Shown here in pieces: positions 16,305-24,033 of a DNA stretch of 46,831 nt. The translations under genes were made by a program, and so were the position numbers. The stretch comes from JBOGJG01 sp050747825 (GTDB lineage Bacteria; Acidobacteriota; UBA6911; RPQK01; JBOGJG01), in assembly GCA_050747825.1 (NCBI GenBank), contig JBOGJG010000382.1:1-46831 (forward strand). Direction: 5' to 3'. Positions within the stretch are counted from its first letter, which is position 1, and each line of letters opens with the position of its first letter. Below the pieces are notes generated by a model. The model was not told the origin of the DNA and did not search any database. It worked only from the letters and a program-made list of their open reading frames with translations.

Positions 16305-16891
16305 ACTTTTTTCAAATATTCTCCGAGGACTTCCTTGGCAATGAGCCTGGCCCGATAGATGTCGGTCTTGACCGAGAGTAACGAGCGCCCCACTACTTTG
16401 GTGATGTCCTCATAGCTCATTTTCTGAAAGACGGCCAATACGAAGACGTCCCGATACCTGGGCGGCATCTTCATCAAAGCGTTTTCGATCGTGTCGTTCA
16501 ATTCCCGACATAAAACCTGCGTCTCCGGGTCCAGGCTGCTGCTGGCGTCATCGGCCAGAAAGTTATAATAATCGGTGTCCTCATCGTCAATCGAGACCTC
16601 AGTTGTCTTCTGAGATCTACGCAACTTCTGGTAAACCTCGTTCCTGGCAATGCGAAAAAGCCAGAACTTGAACTGTTTCGGCTCCCGAAGGTTCTTCAGG
16701 TCAGTGTGGACTTTAACGAAAGTATCCTGAGTAATATCCTCCGCGTCCTCGGGCGAGCCAATCAGCCGCCAGACGAAATTGAATATCGGTTTTGAGAAGA
16801 GGTCGTAAAGCCTTTGGAAATCTTCAGCCGAGCCGTTTTGAACCCGAACAACAATTTCCTTCAGCTCATCCTGGCTGATTTCTCTGGGCAT
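16301..16891 (-). CDS. ECF-subfamily RNA polymerase sigma factor, second copy
   Basis: 196 residues. Region 2 (about 20-95) has EDAEDITQDTFVKVHTDL and FKFWLFRIARNEVYQKL. Region 4 (about 135-190) has MPPRYRDVFVLAVFQKMSY and the helix-turn-helix ITKVVGRSLLSVKTDIYRA. It resembles the other ECF factor of the window in layout but not closely in sequence. Translation is coupled to its anti-sigma gene (four-base overlap). It diverges from the exported-protein gene starting at 17106, so the 200-base gap may hold promoters for both. Confidence 0.93.
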   Translation of the reverse strand: MPREISQDELKEIVVRVQNGSAEDFQRLYDLFSKPIFNFVWRLIGSPEDAEDITQDTFVKVHTDLKNLREPKQFKFWLFRIARNEVYQKLRRSQKTTEVSIDDEDTDYYNFLADDASSSLDPETQVLCRELNDTIENALMKMPPRYRDVFVLAVFQKMSYEDITKVVGRSLLSVKTDIYRARLIAKEVLGEYLKKV

Positions 16892-17020
16892 AATAGAAAG
16901 CCCTAGAAGTTACCAGCCTCCCCTCCTCAAAATCAAACTAAAAAGATGCCGGGCAGGCTCGAAAGTTGCAGACCCGGACCTCTCGCGCCACTGAATGCTC
17001 ACACCCACTGCCCTTTCTCC

Positions 17021-17049
17021 TTTACTCTGTCAGCCTTCTCCTGTATAAA
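17021..17049 (+). promoter_or_regulatory. Candidate sigma-70-type promoter for the exported protein at 17106
   Basis: TTTACT (17021-17026) and TATAAA (17044-17049) are separated by exactly 17 bases. Matches to consensus are 4/6 and 5/6. The position, about 57 bases before the preferred ATG at 17106, is right for a promoter with a short leader, and it overlaps the extra codons of the longer open frame from 17049. Confidence 0.45.
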
Positions 17050-17105
17050 TGCCCATTAACTCGCCCACTGAGGCATGGGTGTGTTTTTGGAGAGAAAGAC
17101 TGCAG

Positions 17106-18611
17106 ATGCGCAAACTACGAGCCTTGAAACGAGCATCTTACCTCTGCGGAGCGGTTCTCGTTCTTTCACTTCCGGCTCTCACTGATATCATTCCGAGGCC
17201 GGAGATCGACGATCAGGGAACTCAAATCAAGGGTCCATACAACTCCAGGCCCCCGCTTCATCCCTCCTCGCGGCTGAATCTTTCAGGCAGTGTTCAGAAG
17301 CGCAATGGCGTCTCACAGTCGCACTCGCGCGGATCAAATCAGCAGCCCAATCCGGGTTCTTCCTCTCTGGTGCAGCAGCCGATGCCTTCTGCGCCGGCCA
17401 ACCACATGAGCCGGGCTTCAGAGCTTGACCGGCCTGGATTCTCCGGACAATCTCAGCCGCAATCGGCGCAATCCCATAGAGCCGGCCTGGCCCGATCAGC
17501 GGCTGGTTTTAGAGAGGGCGTCTGGAACGTGTTTGATGCCGGGCCATCTTCTGGCGATGTCCCGCTGGAAGTGGAGCTGCTTGAGTTGGAAAAAGGCTTT
17601 GAAACAGCCTCCCGGGGACTTTTCGGGGAGGGCATCTTTGGCCAGGTGATCGCCAGAAATCCTTTTCAGGAAAAACTGGATCAAGAACCGCTGCCCGAGC
17701 CGCCCTCGAAGTCTCCGGATGCGGCTGCCCAGGGGCCCGACACTGATCAGTCTACCCGCGGGCAGGATGGGATTGACGGAGTCGAGGGGCGAGGCCGCAC
17801 TCCGTCGGATTACGATTTGCTGATCGTGGGAGAGTTCTCAGGGCTGGGGAACAATCAGGTTTTTCGGGCCGAGTGGCATGAGAGTGGCTCCTTCTTCGTC
17901 CTGGAGGATTCGTTCGAACTCAGCTTGTTTCTCGGTATCGGCGAAAACTTCCTGCTTTACGAGGCGCAAGAACAAGTGGTTACGTCGCGCCGGCCAGGCG
18001 GGCTGATGGACTTCTTCGTCGCCCGGACAACTCCTTTAGGCACTTCGCTGGACTGGCTGGTTCAGGATGCGTCCGGAGAGCTTAAGGAAGAGGCGCACGG
18101 ATTTCTCTTTGGCCGGAGCGTTACCAGTTTCACGGTTTTCGATCTGGACAGCGACGGACAACTCGAATTGCTGCTGGTCCTAAAAGATGGGCCTAATCTG
18201 GTGATCTTCAGTCGTTCGGGAGAGCGCCTTATATACAGCCGGGAGCTGAGTTTGCCCTTCGTTCCCGGATTTATCCTGAATTCGGTCGGGCTTTTTGGGC
18301 AGGAGTTCATGCAGGTGTTTGACTCGCAACTTCTCCAGTCGGCAACCTTGATCCCTCACAGAGGGCAGCTCTATGTCAGAACTGCTCTGGGAGCGCCGAG
18401 TCGCTTCCAGTCTTTCGATCTGCCTTTTCAGGCTGGGGAGGGGATTATCAGGTCTCTGGTTTCCAAGGATCAAAACAGGATCGTGCTGGCGGAGCAAAGG
18501 GACGAGCAGTTGATTTTGCATGCCAATCTGGACGTCAGCCGCAAAATGCCTTTTGCTATTTTCGGTGATCTTCAGAAGAGCGGATCGGCCCAACTTTTAC
18601 TATTGCCATAA
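17106..18611 (+). CDS. Exported protein of unknown function with a VCBS/FG-GAP-like segment
   Basis: 501 residues from the ATG at 17106, which is preferred over 17049 because a normal signal peptide (MRKLRALKRASYLCGAVLVL and onward) starts there. Residues about 35-120 are low-complexity (Ser, Pro, Gln, Arg). From about 230 the protein is beta-rich with a FG-GAP/VCBS-like unit FTVFDLDSDGQLELLLV (a DxDxDG calcium-type loop) and related strands around it, suggesting a partial beta-propeller. No enzyme motif is seen. It is divergent from the second ECF sigma gene and could be its target, which is inference. Confidence 0.65.
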   Translation: MRKLRALKRASYLCGAVLVLSLPALTDIIPRPEIDDQGTQIKGPYNSRPPLHPSSRLNLSGSVQKRNGVSQSHSRGSNQQPNPGSSSLVQQPMPSAPANHMSRASELDRPGFSGQSQPQSAQSHRAGLARSAAGFREGVWNVFDAGPSSGDVPLEVELLELEKGFETASRGLFGEGIFGQVIARNPFQEKLDQEPLPEPPSKSPDAAAQGPDTDQSTRGQDGIDGVEGRGRTPSDYDLLIVGEFSGLGNNQVFRAEWHESGSFFVLEDSFELSLFLGIGENFLLYEAQEQVVTSRRPGGLMDFFVARTTPLGTSLDWLVQDASGELKEEAHGFLFGRSVTSFTVFDLDSDGQLELLLVLKDGPNLVIFSRSGERLIYSRELSLPFVPGFILNSVGLFGQEFMQVFDSQLLQSATLIPHRGQLYVRTALGAPSRFQSFDLPFQAGEGIIRSLVSKDQNRIVLAEQRDEQLILHANLDVSRKMPFAIFGDLQKSGSAQLLLLP

Positions 18612-18810
18612 GCTGCAAAAAGTATGATACTTGGAAACGTCGTTGAAAAGCTTGCGACTTCTGGGAGATAAAAGCATCTCTCAGTTTCAGTTTTTGGGGT
18701 GTATAGTTCGCTTACCTGTACTTTTTTGGTTTTGGTTTTTAAGCGTTTCTTGTAGAATCGAGTTTGGTTAATTTTGGGTTTCAACTCAAGTAAGGACAAG
18801 GAGTGAGAGA
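18612..18810 (+). promoter_or_regulatory. Upstream region and ribosome-binding site of the 205-aa exported protein
   Basis: A weak stem GGGAGAT/ATCTCTC (18664-18681) followed by T-rich sequence may end the preceding gene. A TAGAAT hexamer (18753-18758) with a T/G-rich stretch upstream is a possible -10 box, but the -35 is poor. AAGGAG then lies about nine bases before the ATG at 18811, a strong initiation site that suggests high expression. Confidence 0.35.
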
Positions 18811-19428
18811 ATGACCAAAGTGAGAGCAATTCTATTTTTCAGTGCGATAATGATTCTGGCGTTAGGCGCGAACAGTATGGCCGAGACCGGTAGAGATTCG
18901 GTCGTCTTCTTCCAGGAAGACACCACGACACGCGCTGTGGTCGCGGCCTTCCTGGCCTCGGAGATAGCGCAAGGTCTGGATACCGCGATTTCTATCACCC
19001 ACCTGGCGGTTTCTGATCCGGTCACCTTTACCGATACCGGAGTTGAAGCTCAACTGGGGAGTCCGGCCGGTGTCCTAACCTTTTTCTTGTGGGATCAGGA
19101 CGGCAATCTCTTTACCTATACAACCTCAGCCGATACCGTAAGCGATGGGATTGGACAGGGGCTGAGTGCTGACGGCACTCTGGATCATGGAGCAACTTTC
19201 ACAGTTCTCCTCTCTCAGATCCTCACGGCAGCCGGCGCCGATCCCGAACTGTTCGTCGGTCATGGAATGGCGGTGGCGCCCTTCGCATTGACGGGCACTT
19301 ATAACGCCCTTTTCTTTGAAATCGGTTTCACACAAAGCTTCGTGTGGGAGCCTGCCTTCGGAAGCGGTGGCTTTTTCGGCGGTCTCCGGGTGACCACCGA
19401 CCCCGGTGGCGGTGTGGGCATTCCGTAG
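18811..19428 (+). CDS. Exported beta-rich protein of unknown function (205 aa)
   Basis: The signal peptide is MTKVRAILFFSAIMILALGA plus NSMA. The mature protein is rich in Thr, Gly, Phe and Asp, low in Lys/Arg and has no Cys, typical of secreted structural proteins. The pattern LTFFLWDQDGNLF, ATFTVLLSQIL, GHGMAVAP and NALFFEIG resembles the units at the end of the 1074-aa protein (EVFNTDGELTAEN, RLVGLLNELL, GHIRVTSDQP), so both may share a fold. It has its own strong ribosome-binding site and a strong terminator, so it is probably monocistronic and well expressed. Confidence 0.7.
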   Translation: MTKVRAILFFSAIMILALGANSMAETGRDSVVFFQEDTTTRAVVAAFLASEIAQGLDTAISITHLAVSDPVTFTDTGVEAQLGSPAGVLTFFLWDQDGNLFTYTTSADTVSDGIGQGLSADGTLDHGATFTVLLSQILTAAGADPELFVGHGMAVAPFALTGTYNALFFEIGFTQSFVWEPAFGSGGFFGGLRVTTDPGGGVGIP

Positions 19429-19464
19429 TTTTCGTTTGATCATTCAAACCACGGAGGAGAGATA

Positions 19465-19498
19465 AAAGGGGCTATTCCAATAGCCCCTTTCATTTTTT
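19465..19498 (+). terminator. Rho-independent terminator after the 205-aa exported protein
   Basis: A perfect 12-bp stem, AAAGGGGCTATT (19465-19476) and AATAGCCCCTTT (19479-19490), is followed by CATTTTTT. It begins 36 bases after the stop of the 205-aa protein. Its T run ends two bases before the ATG of the next gene at 19500, an unusual position. Confidence 0.9.
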
Positions 19499-19499
19499 G

Positions 19500-20300
19500 A
19501 TGGCTGTTTTTCTCCTGGTCCTTCTCATGACCGCGGCCGCCCAACCAGTTGAACTGGAAGACGCGGTGAAGTGGTACTGGGATTACCTGCAGGCGCGAGA
19601 TAAAAACTCCGCACTCGAATTTGTGGCCCCCGAATCGCGGCAGGACTTCAGCATCCGCAGGGAACCCTTTTTCCGCTCCTGGAAGCTGGTGGATATCGAG
19701 TTGAAATCGGAGACTCGGGCTAGCGTCACCGTAGCCGTGGACAGAATGGTGGAAGGGGCGGGCCGGTTTTTCAAAACAGGCCTCGCGGAAGACTGGGTTT
19801 TCGACGGCCAGACCTGGAAGGTCCAGGTTAAGAAGGTTTCTCCCGAGGATTTGACCCGCATCTACAATCCCCCGAGTGCGGACTCTGAGGAAAACCCCCC
19901 TGAAGGGCTGCGAGTGCTGCCGGAGCTTGTCAAAATTGAATTCCTCAGTCGAACTCAAAGAGCAGCCGTCATTATCTTCAATGGGCTGGATCAGCCGGTC
20001 GAGATTACGGCTCTGGAACTGGATCCAGAGCGCTTCGAGATCATCGAGAGATCCGAAAAGATCAAGCCGGGCGGGCGCGGCAAGATAGCGATTCGCTACA
20101 CAGGCAGCGAGAACGAGAAAGAGCTCAGAAGCCGTATCAAATTTGTGCTGAAGGAGGGGGACGGGGCGGACGAGAAGGCCATTGAGATCCCCATTCTCTA
20201 CAATCATGTCAGTGCCGCTACCCGGGGACTCTTTGCACTGAGTGACGAAGAAGTAAAGAAGCTGAAGAGAGGAGATAAGCTGACTCCGGTAATTCAGTAA
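19500..20300 (+). CDS. Exported protein of unknown function starting at a terminator
   Basis: 266 residues. A short signal peptide (MAVFLLVLLMTAAAQPVE) precedes a domain (about 20-120) that resembles small alpha/beta 'snoal-like' cone folds (AVKWYWDYLQARD...SALEFV, then WVFDGQTWKVQVKKV), followed by a beta-rich domain (about 140-230) with an Ig-like pattern VIIFNGLDQPVEITALEL. The start is uncertain: the ATG at 19500 abuts the T run of a terminator and has no Shine-Dalgarno sequence; GGAGGAG lies about 45 bases upstream, on the far side of the hairpin. The gene converges on the GT2 gene, and the two stop regions overlap by seven bases. Confidence 0.7.
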   Translation: MAVFLLVLLMTAAAQPVELEDAVKWYWDYLQARDKNSALEFVAPESRQDFSIRREPFFRSWKLVDIELKSETRASVTVAVDRMVEGAGRFFKTGLAEDWVFDGQTWKVQVKKVSPEDLTRIYNPPSADSEENPPEGLRVLPELVKIEFLSRTQRAAVIIFNGLDQPVEITALELDPERFEIIERSEKIKPGGRGKIAIRYTGSENEKELRSRIKFVLKEGDGADEKAIEIPILYNHVSAATRGLFALSDEEVKKLKRGDKLTPVIQ

Positions 20301-21178
20301 CGTAAACCTCTGTAAAAGCCGCCCGCCCACACAAAAACTCCCAGCAGCAGGCCCGGCAGCCAAAGCAGTGCCAGAAGCCCTTCTTTGGAGTTGCTTTTGA
20401 AAATACGCCTCAAGATCTGCGCAACGCGCCAGAAGGGCAGTCCCATCGCCAGAAGAGGAACATGGCGAAGCCAGGCGCCGCCGGCCGGAAATTTTGACCG
20501 GTAACGGCCGCTCCAGTAGCCAAGCTGCCTCAGGTGATGGAAGACCGAATTCCAGGACGCCCGGTGCCCGTGGAAAATACGGGCTGAGCCTTCGAAGTAA
20601 ATCGCGCCCCGAAAATGGCGTGAGAAAATCAGGTCCTCAGCCATGCCAAAGACATCATCAAAGCCGCCCGCCTCCAAAAAATCATGCCGGCGAACCATAA
20701 GATTGGAGCTGGAAAGGTGATCGCGGAATCCCGAAGCCAAACCCGGAAGAAATTCCGAAAACTCAATCCAGTAGAGAATTCTGGCCGCTGCGGACTGATG
20801 ACTGGCGTTTTCAATGGCGCCGCCGGCCAGCTTAATCTGTTCCGACTGCTCCAGGACGGCCAGCAATCGCTCCAGCCATTCGGACTCTGGAGCCGCGTCC
20901 GCGTCCACAAAAGCCAAATACTCACCCCGGCTCTGCTGAGCTCCCACGTTTCTGGCCGAGCCCGGCAGAAGTCGATTGCCGGGTTCAATCACCCGTACGT
21001 CCGGATATTTCGAGCTGACCCACTGACCCGTGCCGTCGCCGCTCGATTCAACGACGATCATTTCGAAGGCAAAATTCGTCTGCTGCTGTAAAACCGCCTC
21101 CAGTGTACTCGCAAGAGTATTGCGGCTTTGGTAACAGGGAACAACCACGCTGACGAGAGGTAAACATTCCGTTCGCAT
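20294..21178 (-). CDS. GT2-family glycosyltransferase, membrane-associated
   Basis: 294 residues. The GT-A fold starts VSVVVPCYQSRNTLASTLEA, the nucleotide-binding DxD region is YLAFVDADAAPESEWL, and the acceptor/catalytic region is AGGFDDVFGMAEDLIFSRH (ED motif). Two hydrophobic segments close the protein (about 240-258 and 265-290). It probably transfers a sugar from a nucleotide donor to a lipid-linked glycan on the cytoplasmic face. The ATG at 21178 is chosen; the longer frame starts at a GTG inside a dispersed repeat. Last gene of the seven-gene minus-strand operon. Confidence 0.88.
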   Translation of the reverse strand: MRTECLPLVSVVVPCYQSRNTLASTLEAVLQQQTNFAFEMIVVESSGDGTGQWVSSKYPDVRVIEPGNRLLPGSARNVGAQQSRGEYLAFVDADAAPESEWLERLLAVLEQSEQIKLAGGAIENASHQSAAARILYWIEFSEFLPGLASGFRDHLSSSNLMVRRHDFLEAGGFDDVFGMAEDLIFSRHFRGAIYFEGSARIFHGHRASWNSVFHHLRQLGYWSGRYRSKFPAGGAWLRHVPLLAMGLPFWRVAQILRRIFKSNSKEGLLALLWLPGLLLGVFVWAGGFYRGLRY

Positions 21179-21195
21179 CTTGTGTTGTTTTCTAG

Positions 21196-21243
21196 ACACG
21201 GATTACACGGAGGACACAGATTAAATCCGTGAATTCCTTGGCT
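21196..21243. repeat. Dispersed CACGGATT repeat, copy 3
   Basis: ACACGGATTACACGGAGG and ACACAGATT (21196-21222) face AATCCGTGAATTCCTTGGCT (21224-21243). The right arm provides the last codons and the stop of the glycosyltransferase gene at 21221-22141 on the minus strand, so the element has become part of that gene's end. Confidence 0.7.
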
Positions 21244-22141
21244 CAAGCCTCAGTCCTGCTCTGACCCCGCGCGCGATAACCTGGACGCGTTTCCAGCGCA
21301 GTGCCAGCAAGTTGTAGATCAGGCTGAGGCTCAGCGTAGCCAGGAAAAAGGCCCACTTCATCAAAACGGGGCGGTGCTTTCGCAAAAAGTAAACGGCGTT
21401 GCGCCTGACCCAGAAGAGCTTCTGCTCGGGCTGGTCTCGGGTGGCATAGGCTCCGCGATGGAGAGCGTAATCGAGCCCGCAGTAGTAAATGGGGAATCCC
21501 TTGCTGGAAGCTCGATACAGGAAATCGGCCTCTTCGTGATACATGAAAAAGGTCTCGTCGAAGAGTCCTACCTCTTCGACAACTCTCCAGTGGATCAGAA
21601 GCGCGCACCCAAGCAGGAGGTCCACCCGTTTAGTTGCGCTCCAGCGGGCTGAATCTCGTTCCCCCTTTCCATAATAACGGGTGAGAACGTGGCTCCAGTT
21701 GATGTATCCCCAGGCGGCGTCCAGGCGTTTGGAATCCCTGTGACGTAATACCTTAGGGCCGTAAACACCCGGGCCGCGGCTCCGGGCGATCTCGACCAGG
21801 CTGGAAACGAGTGTGGGCTCCACGATGATGTCGTAATTGAGGATAAAAAAGTAAGTGGGAAGGGGAAGAGCTGGCTTTTCAGCTCGGGCCCGGGCCAGCG
21901 ATGGCAGGACCAACTGCATCCCGGCATTGACGGCTCCGGCATAACCCCGGTTTTCTTCGAGCTTGAGGACGGAAACAGAATCCGGGATTGTCTCAAGAGA
22001 GGCATCCGTAGAGGCGTTATCCACCACCAGGATTTCAAGGGACGGGTAGTCGCTCTTCTGAAGACTTTCCAGTGTTTCACGCAGCACGTCCCTGCCATTC
22101 CAGTTCACACAGATGGCTAGCACGCTTTCATTTGTCGCCAT
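21221..22141 (-). CDS. GT2-family glycosyltransferase (rhamnosyltransferase-like)
   Basis: 306 residues. The opening is LAICVNWNGRDVLRETLESL, the VVDNAST loop follows, then NRGYAGAVNAGM, and the donor-metal region is FFILNYDIIVEPTLV (NxD in place of DxD). The acceptor region is GLFDETFFMYHEEADF, the typical HEE/HED motif of rhamnosyl/galactosyl GT2 enzymes. A hydrophobic C-terminal helix (about 265-285) may anchor it. The C-terminal RNSRI and stop lie in a dispersed repeat. It overlaps the upstream gene by 25 bases. Confidence 0.9.
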   Translation of the reverse strand: MATNESVLAICVNWNGRDVLRETLESLQKSDYPSLEILVVDNASTDASLETIPDSVSVLKLEENRGYAGAVNAGMQLVLPSLARARAEKPALPLPTYFFILNYDIIVEPTLVSSLVEIARSRGPGVYGPKVLRHRDSKRLDAAWGYINWSHVLTRYYGKGERDSARWSATKRVDLLLGCALLIHWRVVEEVGLFDETFFMYHEEADFLYRASSKGFPIYYCGLDYALHRGAYATRDQPEQKLFWVRRNAVYFLRKHRPVLMKWAFFLATLSLSLIYNLLALRWKRVQVIARGVRAGLRLEPRNSRI

Positions 22142-23106
22142 AGCTCCTTCACTGAGATGCGCCTGGTCTTACGCAGGGAAAGGCGCTTCCTGATAGCGTA
22201 CGGGCTATTGGTCACTCCGGCTGAAATTCCTCGCAGAAAGGCTCCCGTAAAGCCCGCCCTCAATAAATGAAAAAACAGGCTGCGAGTCCAGCCGTAAATC
22301 AGCCAGGGAAGATGGCGCAGCGGTTGATAGGTGATCATCATCAGCCAGCGATTACGCGTGATCCAGTACACTCGGGCTGAAGAGTGGAAGGATTGGCGCC
22401 TGGTCGCGGGTCCCGTTGCCGGTTGAGTTCTTCGATCAGGGTCTGAGGCTGCTTCCAAATGATAGACCCGCGCTTCAGCCAGGTAAAGACAGGGCAGTCC
22501 AGCCAGCTGCGCGCGCAGGCTGAGGTCCACGTCTTCCAAGTACATGAAATACCTTTCATCGAAGAGGCCGATCCGATCGAACAATTCACGCCGGTAGAAG
22601 GCGGCTCCCGCACTGGCCCCCATCACCGGCTCGTCATCGGGAAAATGCGCCGGCGGTTCTCCCAAACCCCTTTTGTAGGGGAGACCAGTGCGCGAGTAGC
22701 AGTCTCCCGCGCTGTCCAGTTGGTCACGATCGGTATAGTCAATCATCCTGGAGGCAAAAAGCCAATAATCGGGGTAAGCCTCAAGCGCTTTCAGTCCTGC
22801 CTCAACCCAGCGACGATCGGCTTCGGTATCATTGTTCAACAGCGCGACATAAGGACTCTTCGTTTGTCTGATTCCAGCATTGACGGCTTTCGCAAATCCT
22901 AGATTGCCGCCTAACTCCAGGTAAACACACTCGGTAAACTCGCGGCAAACCATCTCATGGGTGGAATCGACCGATCCGTTGTCCACGACCAGGACGCTGC
23001 AGGAGACAGTCTGTGCCTGAAGGGATTGCAGGCAGCGGCGCAGAAGCTCACGTTGATTCCAGGTGGGGATAATGACCGTGAGGGAGCGGCCATCGCCCTT
23101 CTTCAA
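22117..23106 (-). CDS. GT2-family glycosyltransferase (TTG start)
   Basis: 329 residues from the TTG at 23106, which overlaps the TGA of the upstream gene (TTGA) and follows GAAGGGGGGA, a good ribosome-binding site. The frame is open for 39 more codons upstream, but these lie inside the neighbouring gene and precede the usual GT2 opening LTVIIPTWNQRELLRRCL. Motifs: VVDNGSVDST, GNLGFAKAVNAGI, VALLNNDTEADRRW (DxD-like) and GLFDERYFMYLEDVDLSLR (ED). Residues around 235-250 (PATGPATRR) have a degenerate 7-base look. Operon member in the polysaccharide cluster. Confidence 0.87.
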   Translation of the reverse strand: MKKGDGRSLTVIIPTWNQRELLRRCLQSLQAQTVSCSVLVVDNGSVDSTHEMVCREFTECVYLELGGNLGFAKAVNAGIRQTKSPYVALLNNDTEADRRWVEAGLKALEAYPDYWLFASRMIDYTDRDQLDSAGDCYSRTGLPYKRGLGEPPAHFPDDEPVMGASAGAAFYRRELFDRIGLFDERYFMYLEDVDLSLRAQLAGLPCLYLAEARVYHLEAASDPDRRTQPATGPATRRQSFHSSARVYWITRNRWLMMITYQPLRHLPWLIYGWTRSLFFHLLRAGFTGAFLRGISAGVTNSPYAIRKRLSLRKTRRISVKELWRQMKAC

Positions 23107-24023
23107 CGTCCCCCCTTCAATATACCCAGATGGTAATGGTAACTCATTAGGTCGGGATAAAATCGACTCAAGTCGGGCCAGTTGAAGTTTTCGGTAAGAG
23201 AGCAGACGCCGGTAATCAGCCACATCTTCAGGCGCTGGCGCGTCGTATATTGAGGCACATTGGGCAGCCCCAAGAAATCACCCAGCTCAGGATGCTTCTC
23301 ATAAAACGTCCAGGCAGAGCGGCCGACCTTATGCTGCCGCCGTATAAATGAGGAGATCGAGATAGGGTGATAATGGTAAGTCCTCGCCTGCGGGGCATAT
23401 ACCAGGCGCATTCCCTTACGCTTGAGACGAAGTCCAAGCTCGATGTCCTCCCAGTTGCATTCCGGGAAGTTCTCGTCAAAGCCTCCGTTCTCAAGGAAGA
23501 ACCGGCGGGAAAGAGAGAGATTGCTGGTGTAAAAGAAGTTAAAAGGTATGTTCTCGGGGTCTTCAATGATAGAAAAACCGAACTGCCAGCCCCGCTCGCC
23601 GACGTACTCCATAAAGCGCGTCTTTGGAAACTCTTCAGGCCATGCCGTATAGCCGATGATCACCAGATGCGTGCTCGGCTCCGAATCGCGGCGCTCTTGG
23701 CGCGTCTTCCAATGCTGATCGAGGAAGTCGGTTCCGGGAACCGTGTCGTCCCCCAGAAAAACCAGGAAGTCCGCCTCCCCATGCTGCGCCCCCAGGTTTC
23801 TGGCCGCTCCGGCATTCATGCGAGGGTGATAAAAGTAGCGCAAAGAGACCGGAAAGTTGCGCTGTGCCTCCTCAACTACGACCCGCGTCTCGTCCGTTGA
23901 GCCATCGTCCACCACAATCACTTCGTACCGGGGAAAGGTCTGATTCTGCAGGCCCTCCAGAGTTTTCTTTAAAACAGGAGCCCTGTTCAGAGTCGGGATC
24001 ACTACGCTAAAGGTGGCTGACAT
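23103..24023 (-). CDS. GT2-family glycosyltransferase
   Basis: 306 residues. The opening is FSVVIPTLNRAPVLKKTLEG, then VVDDGSTDET, MNAGAARNLGAQHGE, the DxD-type site FLVFLGDDTVPGTDFL and the acceptor motif GGFDENFPECNWEDIELGLR (WED). It has no strong membrane segment. It differs from its neighbours in using a classic GDD site and WED motif, so it probably adds a different sugar or linkage. Gaps to neighbours are minimal: a 10-base gap upstream and a TTGA overlap downstream. Confidence 0.9.
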   Translation of the reverse strand: MSATFSVVIPTLNRAPVLKKTLEGLQNQTFPRYEVIVVDDGSTDETRVVVEEAQRNFPVSLRYFYHPRMNAGAARNLGAQHGEADFLVFLGDDTVPGTDFLDQHWKTRQERRDSEPSTHLVIIGYTAWPEEFPKTRFMEYVGERGWQFGFSIIEDPENIPFNFFYTSNLSLSRRFFLENGGFDENFPECNWEDIELGLRLKRKGMRLVYAPQARTYHYHPISISSFIRRQHKVGRSAWTFYEKHPELGDFLGLPNVPQYTTRQRLKMWLITGVCSLTENFNWPDLSRFYPDLMSYHYHLGILKGGR

Positions 24024-24033
24024 ATTTTCTGTA

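Noticed and set aside
19440..20363. 307-codon open frame on the minus strand
   Set aside because: It covers the terminator and the whole of the signal-peptide gene on the other strand and has no recognisable domain; the plus-strand gene is better supported.
22385..22440. Ninth heptamer array in the GT2 gene (PATGPATRR segment)
   Set aside because: Some 7-base register is visible (GCGGGTC, CCGTTGC), but the units are too divergent to be called with confidence.
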